DNA from: Pseudobutyrivibrio sp. YE44
GTDB lineage: Bacteria > Bacillota > Clostridia > Lachnospirales > Lachnospiraceae
Reading direction: 5' to 3'
Assembly: GCF_900104335.1 (NCBI RefSeq)
Contig: NZ_FMXT01000005.1
Span: forward strand, 124,001 to 188,000
DNA length: 64,000 bases
The notes under the pieces are model-generated. The model was given only the letters and a program-made list of their open reading frames with translations, was not told where the DNA came from and searched no databases. A program made the translations under genes and the position numbers. Numbering within the stretch: position 1 is the stretch's first letter; every line of letters begins with the position of its first letter. Shown in pieces: positions 18,297 to 27,484 of the stretch.

Positions 18297-19496
18297 TTGG
18301 AAAAGAAACATATACTTATTATTTGCCAGTACTTTTACCCTGAGCAATTCCGTATCAACGATATGGCCTTCGAATGGGTGAAACGAGGATACAAGGTGTC
18401 TGTTGTGACCGGACTTCCAAACTATCCTGAGGGCAAGATATATGATGGCTACGGCCTATTCAAAAAGAGAAAAGAGACTATCAATGGGGTGGAGGTTTAC
18501 CGCATCCCATTGATTCCAAGAGGAAATGGAAAGCTGGGATTAGTGATGAACTATTTCAGCTTCCCTTTCTTTGGTTTTTTCTGGAATTTATTTACAAAAA
18601 TTAAGGCGGATGAGGTGTTCATGTTTGAGACCTCACCAATGAATCAGTGTAAGGTTGGCGTGGCATATGCAAAGAAGCATAAGGTGCCATGCTACTTGTA
18701 TGTTCAGGACCTTTGGCCAGAAAACGTGGAAATGATTACAGGCATCCACAGCCCGATTGTCATCAAGCCAATCGAGCGTATGGTGAGAAAGATATACAAG
18801 GGCTGCACTCACATTTGGGGAACCAGCCCAAGCTTCGTTACTGAAATTCGTAAATACGTAGACGAAGCAGAGGCAGACAAGGTCAGCTTCTGGCCACAGT
18901 ATGCAGAGGAATTTTACGAGCCACTTCCAAAGAAGGAGCACAAGGGCTTTAATGTTATCTTCACAGGAAACATTGGTCAGGCTCAGGGCTTAGAGATTCT
19001 TCCAGAGGCAGCAAAGATTATTCGCAGCGAAGGCTACAAGGATATTCGCTTTACCATCGTTGGTGACGGTCGTGCTCGCCATTCCTTTGAAAACAGCATC
19101 ACTGATGCTGGCGTCTGGGATCTTTTCGAGTTTGCTGGAAGAGTCCAGCCAACAGAGGTGCCAGGTTATTTAGCTGGAGGCGACGCAGCTTTCATTTCTT
19201 TTGCAGACGACGAACTTTTCGCAAAGACTATCCCTGCAAAGCTTCAGTCTTACATGGCTTGCGCTATGCCAATCATCGCCTCAGCCAAGGGTGAAACCGC
19301 TCGCGTGATTTCCGAGGCCGACTGCGGCATGTGCTCCGATATCGGAGACGCCAAAGCGTTAGCAGAAAATATCATCGCAATGAGAAAGCAGTCAGATGCT
19401 CGACTTCGTGAGCTGGGCGAGAACGCGTACGCATATAACAAGGAGCATTTCGCGAAGCGCAAATTGATGGATGAGATGGATAATTATTTAAACTAA
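18297..19496 (+). CDS. GT4 glycosyltransferase (WbuB-like)
   Basis: GT-B enzyme of 400 residues. The N-terminus ILIICQYFYPEQFRINDMAF followed by VTGLPNYPEGKIYDGYG is the signature of WbuB-like transferases, many of which add amino sugars such as FucNAc. C-terminal donor domain: VIFTGNIGQAQGLEILPEA and FAKTIPAKLQSYMACAMPII. The start is read as TTG at 18297 because AGGGAG sits 6 nt upstream and the protein then begins at the conserved strand; an ATG at 18231 would overlap the preceding gene by 47 nt and add an unrelated stretch. Confidence 0.85.
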   Translation: MEKKHILIICQYFYPEQFRINDMAFEWVKRGYKVSVVTGLPNYPEGKIYDGYGLFKKRKETINGVEVYRIPLIPRGNGKLGLVMNYFSFPFFGFFWNLFTKIKADEVFMFETSPMNQCKVGVAYAKKHKVPCYLYVQDLWPENVEMITGIHSPIVIKPIERMVRKIYKGCTHIWGTSPSFVTEIRKYVDEAEADKVSFWPQYAEEFYEPLPKKEHKGFNVIFTGNIGQAQGLEILPEAAKIIRSEGYKDIRFTIVGDGRARHSFENSITDAGVWDLFEFAGRVQPTEVPGYLAGGDAAFISFADDELFAKTIPAKLQSYMACAMPIIASAKGETARVISEADCGMCSDIGDAKALAENIIAMRKQSDARLRELGENAYAYNKEHFAKRKLMDEMDNYLN

Positions 19497-19497
19497 A

Positions 19498-19583
19498 AGG
19501 CTTCCCCTTGAGAAGCTGTTATTTAGAAAGACCAAAGGCTTCCCCTTGAGGGGAAGCTGTCACCGCAGGTGACTGATGAGGTG
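19498..19583 (+). repeat. palindromic repeat family R1, partial plus full copy
   Basis: A short decayed copy (19498-19525) is followed by a full copy (19535-19583): GCTTCCCC/GGGGAAGC hairpin, then GTCACC-GCA-GGTGAC, then CTGATGAGGTG. Other copies are at 27442 and 43367. The terminal GAGGTG is placed 5 nt before the start of the next gene and so serves as its ribosome site. Such palindromic repeats are common in Clostridia. Confidence 0.8.
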
Positions 19584-19588
19584 TATAT

Positions 19589-20440
19589 ATGAAAACCTGC
19601 TTTGCAACAGTAATATATAAACAAGCTAAGTCATTTTTTAGTGACTTGGTGAACTCTATAGATTCACAAACTGACAAGGATTTTGATTTCGTTATATTCA
19701 ACGACAACTACACCCATGAAGACCTCCAATCTCTTGGAGTCTTCTCCTCAGAGGGTCAGGTAACCAAAATCACCCCATCACTCACAGGTGAAGTAAGCCT
19801 AGTAGACCTGTCAGATTGGCACTGCAGCATTGCTGGCACAAGAATCGAGTTGCTAAAGATTACAAAGCAATTAGGCTATGAACTGGTCATCATCGGCGAC
19901 GCAGATGACACCTTTGATAGCGCCAGAATTGGTGAGCTAAAAAAGGCTGCAGAATTAGACAAAGACAGCGTATTCTTTTATAATAAATTGGTTAAGGACA
20001 ATGGCGAAGAGGTGTTTGATTATCTTCCGGAATCCTTAACAGATATAGAGCAAATCGCTCAGGAAAACTTCGTTGGAATGTCCACCTCAGCCATTAGAGT
20101 GGACAAGCTTTCAGAGGAGTTTTTAGATAGCCTTTCAGAAGGCGAAAGCAATGTTTTCGACTGGTACCTTTTCTCAAGAATTGTTCTTGATGTAGGGCCT
20201 GGCAAATATGTTCCAACAGCTTCCACTATCTACCGTTTATATGACAACAACGAGGTGGGAACTAACCGAGATTTGGAAAAAGAAAAGTCAGTGAAGCTTG
20301 TGCATTACGCAAATCTTGCAAAGAGATACGAAAGCTTCAAAGAGCTTCATGACAAGCTAGAGCAGCTTGATGTTTCAAAGCTGCAATTATCCGCTCATCA
20401 CCAGGGCTACTGGTGGAGCGATATTAAACTGGAGAATTAG
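19589..20440 (+). CDS. GT-A fold glycosyltransferase (GT2-like)
   Basis: Protein of 283 residues. Seen: an N-terminal nucleotide-binding strand pattern (CFATVIYKQAKSFFSDLVNSI), FDFVIFNDN and an acidic metal-binding motif GDADDTFDS (about 109) in place of the usual DxD. This supports a family 2-like inverting transferase, somewhat diverged and shorter than typical. The ribosome site GAGGTG comes from the palindromic repeat just upstream. The final residues (HHQGYWWSDIKLEN) end 5 nt before the next gene. Confidence 0.7.
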   Translation: MKTCFATVIYKQAKSFFSDLVNSIDSQTDKDFDFVIFNDNYTHEDLQSLGVFSSEGQVTKITPSLTGEVSLVDLSDWHCSIAGTRIELLKITKQLGYELVIIGDADDTFDSARIGELKKAAELDKDSVFFYNKLVKDNGEEVFDYLPESLTDIEQIAQENFVGMSTSAIRVDKLSEEFLDSLSEGESNVFDWYLFSRIVLDVGPGKYVPTASTIYRLYDNNEVGTNRDLEKEKSVKLVHYANLAKRYESFKELHDKLEQLDVSKLQLSAHHQGYWWSDIKLEN

Positions 20441-20445
20441 TTAAA

Positions 20446-21630
20446 TTGACAATAATTAGAGCAATAGCCTTTTTGCTGCATCTCACCTTGGTGCCTGCAG
20501 CTTTCGGCCAACTAATTACATACAGAGTCAAAGACGAATCCTTAAAGACTCCAATCATCGTCTACATCACAGGCTTGCTTGGAAGCTGGGGATTGTTTTA
20601 TGTTTTGTTCGCCGCGCTAGAGTGGCATCAGAACTGGATTACCTTCAACGAAATCGTCACAGGTTGCTTCACAGGCTTGACCTACATCTATTCCGTTGTT
20701 TGTGGAATCGTGGTGGTGATTGCAGGGGTGATTTTCGCTAAGAAGTTTAAGAGCTTCAAGGCAGAGACAGGTGATTATCTGAAGTGTACCAAGGATGATT
20801 ACTTGGCAAACAAATTTACTTTCATTTATTTGGGAATCTTTATCGTAGCTCTTGCAATTCAGTGTTATTTTGCATTTGGCTACGAGATTAACGAATGGTC
20901 TTACGACGATTACGACTATGTGGTGTCCAGCTTGGATACCATCTCAAATGACGTGTTGGCAAACACCAGCGTCATCACCGGAAGTCCTCAGACCATGCTT
21001 GAAAAGCGTGCGGTTGCCTCTTGGACTACCTACATCGCTTACCTTGCAAAGGTGTCAGGCTTCGAGGTTACAACCATTTGCCACACAATCCTTCCAGTAC
21101 TTTTACTTTTGGTGGCATACTCAGTTTACTTTTGGATATCAGGTCTTCTTTTCAAGGAGATTGACAATAGATTGATTTTTATGGATATCTTCGCCGTGGC
21201 ATTAATGTTCGGCCAGTATTCACATTATTCCCTCACCTTCAGAATGCTTTGCACTCTCTGGCAGGGAAAGGCAGTACTTTTCACCATAAGCGTGCCATTT
21301 TTGTTAGCATATTTCATCAAGCTTTACAGCGTAGATATAGACAACGGCAACATCCTTCCGCTGATTGCGGTATCATTGGGCAGCACATCGCTTAGTGCTA
21401 TGTCTATGATGGTGGTTGGCCTTGTGGTGGTGCTCACATGGATTGCCATGAGCATCTACAGCAAAAAGCCACAGAGCCTCAGATACTTAATCGCCGGTAT
21501 GGTTGGACCACTTTTCCAGTACGTGTTCTACAAACTGATAGTTCTCTTGCTGGAGGATATGCAGGGCCATTGGCCACAGCACTTCAATAGAAGCCGCGAG
21601 AAATCATGGTGGTATAGATGGTTTGGTTAA
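20446..21630 (+). CDS. polytopic membrane protein (DUF6077-like), possibly the 5' part of a split gene
   Basis: Membrane protein of 394 residues with about nine hydrophobic segments starting at the N-terminus (IRAIAFLLHLTLVPAAFGQLI). Soluble loop after the fourth helix contains YDDYDYVVSSLDTISNDVLA, like the acidic loop of GT-C-type or DUF6077 proteins. TTG is used as start (GGAG 12 nt upstream). The frame ends abruptly after YRWFG and overlaps by 13 nt the next gene, whose first 120 residues continue the membrane pattern. A single frameshift would join both. Function unknown. Confidence 0.6.
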   Translation: MTIIRAIAFLLHLTLVPAAFGQLITYRVKDESLKTPIIVYITGLLGSWGLFYVLFAALEWHQNWITFNEIVTGCFTGLTYIYSVVCGIVVVIAGVIFAKKFKSFKAETGDYLKCTKDDYLANKFTFIYLGIFIVALAIQCYFAFGYEINEWSYDDYDYVVSSLDTISNDVLANTSVITGSPQTMLEKRAVASWTTYIAYLAKVSGFEVTTICHTILPVLLLLVAYSVYFWISGLLFKEIDNRLIFMDIFAVALMFGQYSHYSLTFRMLCTLWQGKAVLFTISVPFLLAYFIKLYSVDIDNGNILPLIAVSLGSTSLSAMSMMVVGLVVVLTWIAMSIYSKKPQSLRYLIAGMVGPLFQYVFYKLIVLLLEDMQGHWPQHFNRSREKSWWYRWFG

Positions 21631-23171
21631 ATTTCATTAAAGACATGACCCAGCAATACTGGGGTGACTTTGGCTACGTGACATTGTTCTTGCTGGCCTT
21701 GGTCACAATATTTTTCATAAAGCGTGATTCCTTAAAACGCGGTGTGATTTTGCTTTACACCACAGTGGTTTTGATTTTTATTTACAATCCAATCACATAC
21801 TTTGTTTGCCGGTCTTTCATGGAGGAAACCACCTTCATTCAGTACTATCAGAGATTTTTCAGTGTACTGCCGGTGTTTGTGATTATCGCCTTTGGCGCCA
21901 CCCTTTTGGTGGACAAACTCAAAGGCTTCAAGAAGCTGATTGCAGTGATTGGATGCTTGGCACTTCTTGTTGTTTTGGGCGACGCCCTTTACAAGGAGGA
22001 ATGGTTCACAAAGGCCGAGAACCGTAACAAGGTTCCTCAGGATGTGGTTACCATCTGTGATGTTTTTGCAGATTACGAGGGAGATGTGATTCGCATCATG
22101 GCTCCACAGGACATCGCAGTTTACCTGCGCCAGATGGACAGCCGTTTTTCAATGCCTTACAGTAGATACATTCCTGATGAGGCATATCATTTGACAAATG
22201 CCGTTCCTGATCCACAGGTCATCGTGGATTATGCCAAGGAAAACGACGTGGATTTCGTGGTGGTTTCAGCAGTTGACACCACCCTTAACACATATTTGAA
22301 TTACGGTTTCAAGCTCTTTGGCCGCACTCCTTATTACGCAGTGCTTCAGCCAAACGACCCAACCTGGATTGTGACAGAGTACGCTGATGCTTCCGGCGAC
22401 CAGGGTCTGGCTTGGACAGCCAAGAATATGAATGACGGAACCTTCATCGTCATCGATGGAGGCAACGCCGGAAATGAGCAACAGATGCGAGAAGCCATCA
22501 AGGAAAACGGTGGCACCGTTGATGCCTGGATTCTCACCCATTATCACAAGGATCACATAGATACCTTCAACGCCATCTATGAAGATCCAAAGGGAATCAA
22601 GATAAAGGATATTTACGTAACACCTCTTGCTCCAGACACCTTCTACGGATTGAATCTCCAGGAGTGGGACGATGTGGACACATATAAAAAGTTCATGGAA
22701 ATCACCGAGGGTGCAGACAACATCCATGAGCTCAGCCGTGACCAGAAGCTTAGCTTTGGCAAGGCTCAGGACTTAAAGCTTACATGTTTTAACGTAGGCG
22801 ATGATGTGGTTTTAAATAATCCAGAGGACATTCCAAACAATGTTTCCCTGGTGTTTAAATTAGAAACAGAGCAGCGCAGCGCTTTGATTTGCGCCGACGC
22901 TCACAGCAAATATCTTGCAGATTATTTGGTGGAAACCTATGGTGACAAGCTAGATGCAGACATCCTCCAGTGCGGTCACCATGGCAACAATAGCATGCCT
23001 GTTGAGTCTGGCTTCTACAAAATGGTCAGCCCAGAGATTGCAGTTTTCGATGCCCCTGATTGGCTCATGACTGGCCCAGAATACACCGCCGGCCAGCTGG
23101 CAGATTACCTGCAGAAGCTTGGGGCTAGAGTTGTGTGGTTCAACACCGCACCAAATGTTTTTGGATTTTAA
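21618..23171 (+). CDS. membrane protein with C-terminal MBL-fold hydrolase domain
   Basis: Protein of 517 residues: four or five hydrophobic helices in the first 120 residues, an about 110-residue extracytoplasmic-looking part, then a metallo-beta-lactamase fold domain with HYHKDHID (about 309), DAHSKYLADYL and GHHGNNS (about 453), as in the ComEC-type MBL branch. The MBL motifs are intact, so hydrolysis of a phosphodiester or similar bond is plausible. Fusion of such a domain to a polysaccharide-locus membrane protein is unusual. A TAG codon directly precedes the ATG, so it is either translationally coupled to, or was severed from, the preceding frame. Confidence 0.65.
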   Translation: MVWLNFIKDMTQQYWGDFGYVTLFLLALVTIFFIKRDSLKRGVILLYTTVVLIFIYNPITYFVCRSFMEETTFIQYYQRFFSVLPVFVIIAFGATLLVDKLKGFKKLIAVIGCLALLVVLGDALYKEEWFTKAENRNKVPQDVVTICDVFADYEGDVIRIMAPQDIAVYLRQMDSRFSMPYSRYIPDEAYHLTNAVPDPQVIVDYAKENDVDFVVVSAVDTTLNTYLNYGFKLFGRTPYYAVLQPNDPTWIVTEYADASGDQGLAWTAKNMNDGTFIVIDGGNAGNEQQMREAIKENGGTVDAWILTHYHKDHIDTFNAIYEDPKGIKIKDIYVTPLAPDTFYGLNLQEWDDVDTYKKFMEITEGADNIHELSRDQKLSFGKAQDLKLTCFNVGDDVVLNNPEDIPNNVSLVFKLETEQRSALICADAHSKYLADYLVETYGDKLDADILQCGHHGNNSMPVESGFYKMVSPEIAVFDAPDWLMTGPEYTAGQLADYLQKLGARVVWFNTAPNVFGF

Positions 23172-23351
23172 AAAAAAACATTGATAAAAACTATCACAGG
23201 AATATAAAAACATATTCTGAAGACCATTATGATTTAAATCTAAAAAAATACAAATTAAAGAAAATATCTTAAGAATAATTTAGAAGATATAAAGAATAAA
23301 AGAGAATATACTTTAACAAGATTATAGCTAGAATATAACTAGAGTATAGAT

Positions 23352-24593
23352 ATGATTGAAAAGAACAAAACACTAATAACTAAAATTTTATTGATACTTG
23401 TCATCTACTTCAGATGCAACTGGGGTATTGTCACAAAGCCTACACTTGGAATTAACCTTCTGGTGGATGTGATTGCATTTGCTTTTGCAGCAATCCTTTG
23501 CTGGAGCAACAAAAAGGATTTCAAGGAAAGCATTCTGAATCCTGCCATCCTGTGGCTCATTCTTTTCCAGGGATTGCAGTTTGTGTATGGACACTTTGGA
23601 CTTTTCTTCGATGCCAAGATGTACAGCATGCAATACACCATCATGACTGTGCTTCCAGCGTTGCTTGCCTATGAGCTTTTGTGGCATAACCGCGACTGTC
23701 TCATTGAGGTGCTCAGCGATGTGGGAGGAATTGTTATCCTTGCCACCTTCATCACAAACGTGTGCTACGATCGCCTTTGGCTCGATGCTCTTCACGGAGA
23801 GTTTTACCGACTTGGGGAAGTTCCAGGGGGCACCGTTATCGACACCGGAAATCTCTACATCCTTATGCTTATCCCAATGATGTATTCCATCCTTGTGGAG
23901 CGCAAGGTGAAGAGATATATCTTCCAGGCAATTGTAGGTTCCGTTGGAATCCTACTTGCTGGATCAAAATCGTCAGTAGGTCCGCTTATCGTGGTTTTTG
24001 CAATCATGATGATTGGTGCTTCAAAGGATAAAAAGACCATGCGTCGCAACATCGCCATCATCGCCGCAGTGGGCGTGGCAGGTCTTGTGGCAATCATGGT
24101 TGTTCCAATCCTCTATGAGGTAATCGGTTCGAGAATCGTGGAGCTGTTCACTCAGACCGGCACCACCGATTACGATTTACACACCAGCACCGGCCAGCGA
24201 ATGGCAGTGCTTGCAGCCTTCAAGGCTCACTTTCCAGAGTCGCCGATTTTCGGTCACGGTTTTTACGCTTTCAAATCCATGCCTTACTCTCAGCTGGAGG
24301 AATACGTGGAAGATGGAGTGGTAATGTACCGAAACATCCAGACTCACATGAACTTTATGGAGCTGCTGTTCAGCTTCGGATTTGTTGGATTGATTTGCTA
24401 TTACTGGTTCCCTATCTGGGAAACCATTAAAATAACAGTATGCAAAAAGGGAATGTCGAAGTTGTTGGGATTATCTTTCTTAATCACCTTCCTTTCAATC
24501 GACCTTGGACTTGATATGTTTTACAAGTACATGACCCCGATTTATACTTACTTGCTAGTGTATATCTTAATTAAGAAATCATCAGAAAAATAA
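23352..24593 (+). CDS. O-antigen polymerase/ligase-like membrane protein (Wzy-like)
   Basis: Polytopic membrane protein of 413 residues with about eleven helices. A large periplasm-side loop near residue 275-330 contains STGQRMAVLAAFKAHFPESP, FGHGFYAF and TQTHMNF-like residues (actual: NIQTHMNFMELLFSFGF), the layout of the Wzy_C/O-antigen ligase domain. It likely polymerises the repeat units exported by the flippase at 6398. It is the last gene of the first locus. The 180-nt leader before it is AT-rich; TTGATA-N16-TATAAA at 23181-23208 is a weak promoter candidate. Confidence 0.8.
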   Translation: MIEKNKTLITKILLILVIYFRCNWGIVTKPTLGINLLVDVIAFAFAAILCWSNKKDFKESILNPAILWLILFQGLQFVYGHFGLFFDAKMYSMQYTIMTVLPALLAYELLWHNRDCLIEVLSDVGGIVILATFITNVCYDRLWLDALHGEFYRLGEVPGGTVIDTGNLYILMLIPMMYSILVERKVKRYIFQAIVGSVGILLAGSKSSVGPLIVVFAIMMIGASKDKKTMRRNIAIIAAVGVAGLVAIMVVPILYEVIGSRIVELFTQTGTTDYDLHTSTGQRMAVLAAFKAHFPESPIFGHGFYAFKSMPYSQLEEYVEDGVVMYRNIQTHMNFMELLFSFGFVGLICYYWFPIWETIKITVCKKGMSKLLGLSFLITFLSIDLGLDMFYKYMTPIYTYLLVYILIKKSSEK

Positions 24594-24611
24594 TTATAGT
24601 AGAGAAAAGGT

Positions 24612-24685
24612 TACTTAAAGAATATATCAGCAAGAATCCTGATTTACACAGCATTAGCTCAATTCAGAGAATGTTGCTTTAAGTA
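24612..24685 (+). ncRNA. possible structured leader (single copy, three-way junction)
   Basis: TACTTAAAG (24612-24620) pairs with CTTTAAGTA (24677-24685); inside are ATCAG/CTGAT (24625-24642) and CAGCATT/AATGTTG. The layout, a closed stem upstream of a gene, resembles the family A-D elements, but there is no second copy here to show covariation. Confidence 0.35.
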
Positions 24686-24771
24686 TGAATTATAGAGAAA
24701 AAAGAAACATAATTAACCAAGCTTAGTTGTTTCATAAAATAAATACATGTTACTTCACAGGAGGTAGAATA

Positions 24772-25851
24772 ATGAAATATGCAATTATTGGATGTGGACG
24801 AATTTCACCAAACCACGTAGTAGCTTCACAGAAGACAGGTCTTGACCTTGTAGCACTTTGCGATCTTGACCTTAAGAACACAGAGGATAAAATCAAGAAG
24901 TTTGATCTTGATGCAAACTATGTTAAGCAGTACACAGATTACAAGGAGATGCTTGCAAAGGAAAAGCCAGAGCTTGTAGCAATCGCAACAGAGTCTGGCA
25001 AGCATGCTCAGATTGCTCTCGACTGTATCGAGGCTGGCTGCAACGTTATCATCGAAAAGCCAATCGCTCTTTCACTTGCTGATGCTGACAAAATCATCGA
25101 AGCAGGTCACAAGAAGGGGGTTAAGGTGTGCGCTTGCCACCAGAACCGTTTCAACAAGTCAATTCAGATGATTAGAGAAGCTCTTGAAAAGGGCAGATTT
25201 GGTCGTCTTTTATATGGAACAGCTCATATTCGTTGGGCACGTGACCACGAGTACTACGACCGTGCTTCATGGAGAGGCACTTGGGAGCAGGACGGTGGCG
25301 CACTTATGAATCAGTGTATCCACGACATCGACCTTCTTCGTTGGATGATGGGCGACGATGTTGTCCGCGTGGTTGGTATGACTGACAGACTTAAGCATGA
25401 TTACATTCAGGCTGAGGATTTAGGTATCGCCCTTGTGCAGTTTGCCAACGGAAGTTACGGTATCATTGAAGGAACAACAAATGTCTTCCCTAAGAACCTT
25501 GAGGAGACTCTTTACATTTTCGGCGACAAGGGAACAGTTAAGGCTGGCGGCGACGCTGTAAACCTTCTCGAGGAGTGGAACTTCTCAGATTACATCGACG
25601 AGCCAGAGCAGGTTAAGAAGGAATGCTCAGAGCTTCCTCCAAACGTTTACGGCTTCGGTCATTCAAAGCTTTACAAGGATGTTATCGACGCTATCGAGAA
25701 CGACCGCGAGCCATACGTCAACGGTGAGGCTGGCCGCCGCGCCCTTGAGATGGTTCTCGCAATCTACAAGTCAGCTGCAACAGGCGAATCAGTAGAGTTC
25801 CCAATGAAGGACTGCAGCACCATGGATTTCGTAGGTAGATTTGATAAATAA
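24772..25851 (+). CDS. Gfo/Idh/MocA family oxidoreductase
   Basis: NAD(P)-dependent sugar dehydrogenase of 359 residues. Seen: Rossmann motif IIGCGRISPNH at residues 4-14, the family motif EKPIA at about 94, and CHQNRFN plus the later HDIDLLRWMMG, which contains the usual His/Asp pair. In polysaccharide loci these enzymes often oxidise C3 of a UDP-HexNAc(A), with an aminotransferase acting next (WbpB/WbpE-like); the aminotransferase gene follows. AGGAGG stands 8 nt before this ATG, so the longer frame from 24727 is not used. The substrate is not determined. Confidence 0.87.
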   Translation: MKYAIIGCGRISPNHVVASQKTGLDLVALCDLDLKNTEDKIKKFDLDANYVKQYTDYKEMLAKEKPELVAIATESGKHAQIALDCIEAGCNVIIEKPIALSLADADKIIEAGHKKGVKVCACHQNRFNKSIQMIREALEKGRFGRLLYGTAHIRWARDHEYYDRASWRGTWEQDGGALMNQCIHDIDLLRWMMGDDVVRVVGMTDRLKHDYIQAEDLGIALVQFANGSYGIIEGTTNVFPKNLEETLYIFGDKGTVKAGGDAVNLLEEWNFSDYIDEPEQVKKECSELPPNVYGFGHSKLYKDVIDAIENDREPYVNGEAGRRALEMVLAIYKSAATGESVEFPMKDCSTMDFVGRFDK

Positions 25852-26100
25852 AATGAAAATCATATAGAAATGAAATTCTCATCTGATTTATATGCATTTT
25901 CATTAAATCTATGATTTAGATTCATCTAATAAAATTGAGAAATCATATAAAACAAATGATTTTTAATGATTCTATATGACTTTTTTGAAATACTTAATTG
26001 ATAGTAATCAAATGATAAGAAGAAAATGCATATAGAATTAATAAATAATATGCATTCTATATGATTCATAAGAAATCATTAGAATAATCAGAGTATCTGA
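25852..26100. other. gene-free AT-rich stretch with inverted short repeats
   Basis: No gene seen. The motif ATCATATAGAA, or its reverse TTCTATATGAT, recurs at about 25858, 25941 (partial), 25968, 26027 (partial) and 26054, in both orientations, allowing several hairpins (for example AATGAAAA near 25853 with TTTTCATT near 25907). Could be a decayed palindromic element or protein-binding cluster. Confidence 0.5.
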
Positions 26101-26112
26101 TATAGAAAAATA

Positions 26113-26147
26113 CATATAAAAACTACTAAAGTAGGTGTTTTTATATG
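26113..26147 (+). terminator. candidate rho-independent terminator
   Basis: CATATAAAAAC pairs with GTTTTTATATG around an inner TACT/AGTA stem; the T run lies within and at the end of the 3' strand. It would end the Gfo/Idh transcript before the aminotransferase gene. The hairpin is AT-rich, so strength is uncertain. Confidence 0.5.
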
Positions 26148-26243
26148 ACTGTGGGAAAATCATGCTCAACTAGGACAGTATACAGGGCATGCAGATAATT
26201 CAAGAATAAATATAAAATTATAATCATGACTTGGAGGAAATCC

Positions 26244-27212
26244 ATGGCTAGAGAATATGGAGGTTGCTTACCTCTTGAATTAAAAAAAGTAAATATAGAT
26301 TTCTTCCCAGGTTTTGACAGCGTAGCACTTAACTCTGGTCGCAGCGCAATTGCTTATGCAGCACTGGCAGGAGGCTTTAAAAAAGTTTATATTCCTTATT
26401 ACACCTGCAAGACTGTTGAGGCTGGCCTCCTTGAAGCAGGGGTTGAGGTGTGTTGCTACAACATTGATGAAACTTTGATGCCAATTGAGCCAGCTGGAGG
26501 ATTTGATGATAAAGCACTATTCGTATATACGAATTACTTTGGTATAATGACTCATGTGCAGCAGAGGGATATCATCGCTGAGCACAGCCATGTTTTATTT
26601 GATAACACTCAGGGCTTCTTCACAAAGCCGCTTAGAGGAACTTATAGTGCTTACAGCTGCCGCAAGTTCTTCGGTGTGCCAGACGGTGCATTTCTTGTAG
26701 GCGACAAGCTGGAAAGGCTTGATATTAAAACAGGCACCAGCGCAGATGTTGCCCAGTTCCTGCTTCAGGCAATCGAGGGTGGTCCAAACTCAGCCTACGA
26801 TATGTCAAAGGAAAACGAGGAGCACATCAATGGCGAAGGCATGTGCTACATGTCAAAGCTTACTAAGGCTCTGATGGACGGCATCGACCTTCAGTATGTA
26901 AATGAAAAGCGTCTTGAAAACTTCAAGGCACTTCATGAAAAGCTTGGCAAATACAACGAGCTTAAGATAAACTTGGAAAACGGCGCTCCAATGGTTTACC
27001 CACTTTTGGTTGACAAGGATGGCGTCCGCGAATACCTGGTTGAAAACAATATCTTCGTCCCACGCTGGTGGAGATGGATTGCAGAATCAAAAGAAACAAA
27101 TGACTTCGAAAAGCATTTGTCTCGCTTCCTGGTTCCAATCCCAATCACCCAAACCTATGATGTGGAAGATATGGAATACATAGGCAATAAAGTGTTGTCA
27201 TATATAGGATGA
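26244..27212 (+). CDS. DegT/DnrJ-like PLP aminotransferase
   Basis: Enzyme of 322 residues, shorter than the usual 370-390 of DegT sugar aminotransferases. Seen: LNSGRSAIAYA (PLP phosphate-binding region), IPYYTCKTVEAGL, FVYTNYFG, FDNTQGFF with the ring-stacking aspartate region, and SCRKFFGVPDGAFL, where the lysine is the predicted PLP attachment residue (about 142). It probably aminates a keto sugar made by the dehydrogenase upstream. GGAGG lies 7 nt before this ATG, so the ATG at 26226 is not used. Its stop codon is within the first unit of a tandem repeat. Confidence 0.75.
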   Translation: MAREYGGCLPLELKKVNIDFFPGFDSVALNSGRSAIAYAALAGGFKKVYIPYYTCKTVEAGLLEAGVEVCCYNIDETLMPIEPAGGFDDKALFVYTNYFGIMTHVQQRDIIAEHSHVLFDNTQGFFTKPLRGTYSAYSCRKFFGVPDGAFLVGDKLERLDIKTGTSADVAQFLLQAIEGGPNSAYDMSKENEEHINGEGMCYMSKLTKALMDGIDLQYVNEKRLENFKALHEKLGKYNELKINLENGAPMVYPLLVDKDGVREYLVENNIFVPRWWRWIAESKETNDFEKHLSRFLVPIPITQTYDVEDMEYIGNKVLSYIG

Positions 27213-27352
27213 TTTATCGCGGCAAGTGCTATTAAGCCTATAAATAGAACTTTCATTGATAAATAATGAAGAGACTTAGAGGATGATTTATCGCGGGAAG
27301 CAAAATAAAGTCTATAAATGCGATACTCATTGATAAAAAATCAAGAAAATTG
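27207..27352 (+). repeat. two-unit imperfect direct repeat, about 73 bp each
   Basis: GGATGATTTATCGCGG begins both units (27207 and 27281); later blocks CTATAAAT and CATTGATAAA also recur at matching distance. The first unit includes the stop codon of the aminotransferase gene. Suggests a tandem duplication at the gene end. Confidence 0.7.
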
Positions 27353-27404
27353 GAGATTTAAAATTAGTTTTCCATAGAGACAAAATAAACCTTCCTCCAA
27401 TTTT
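27346..27404 (+). other. long-range hairpin in leader
   Basis: AAAATTGGAG (27346-27355) pairs perfectly with CTCCAATTTT (27395-27404) across a 39-nt loop. It lies between the direct repeat and the second initiating-enzyme gene. Role unknown. Confidence 0.4.
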
Positions 27405-27441
27405 GAAGAGTAGCTGATTATAAAAACAGCATCTGCAAGTT

Positions 27442-27476
27442 GGAGAAGCTGTCACCGAAGGTGACTGATGAGGTGG
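27442..27476 (+). repeat. palindromic repeat family R1, short copy
   Basis: GAAGCTGTCACC-GAA-GGTGACTGATGAGGTGG, lacking the first hairpin of the full form. AGGTGG at its end is 8 nt from the start codon at 27485 and acts as the ribosome site, as in the copy before 19589. Confidence 0.75.
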
Positions 27477-27484
27477 AATAATTT

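Noticed and set aside
19535-19583. CTGATGAG in the R1 repeats as a hammerhead ribozyme core
   Set aside because: The matching GAAA segment and the third stem are absent; the element is two simple hairpins.
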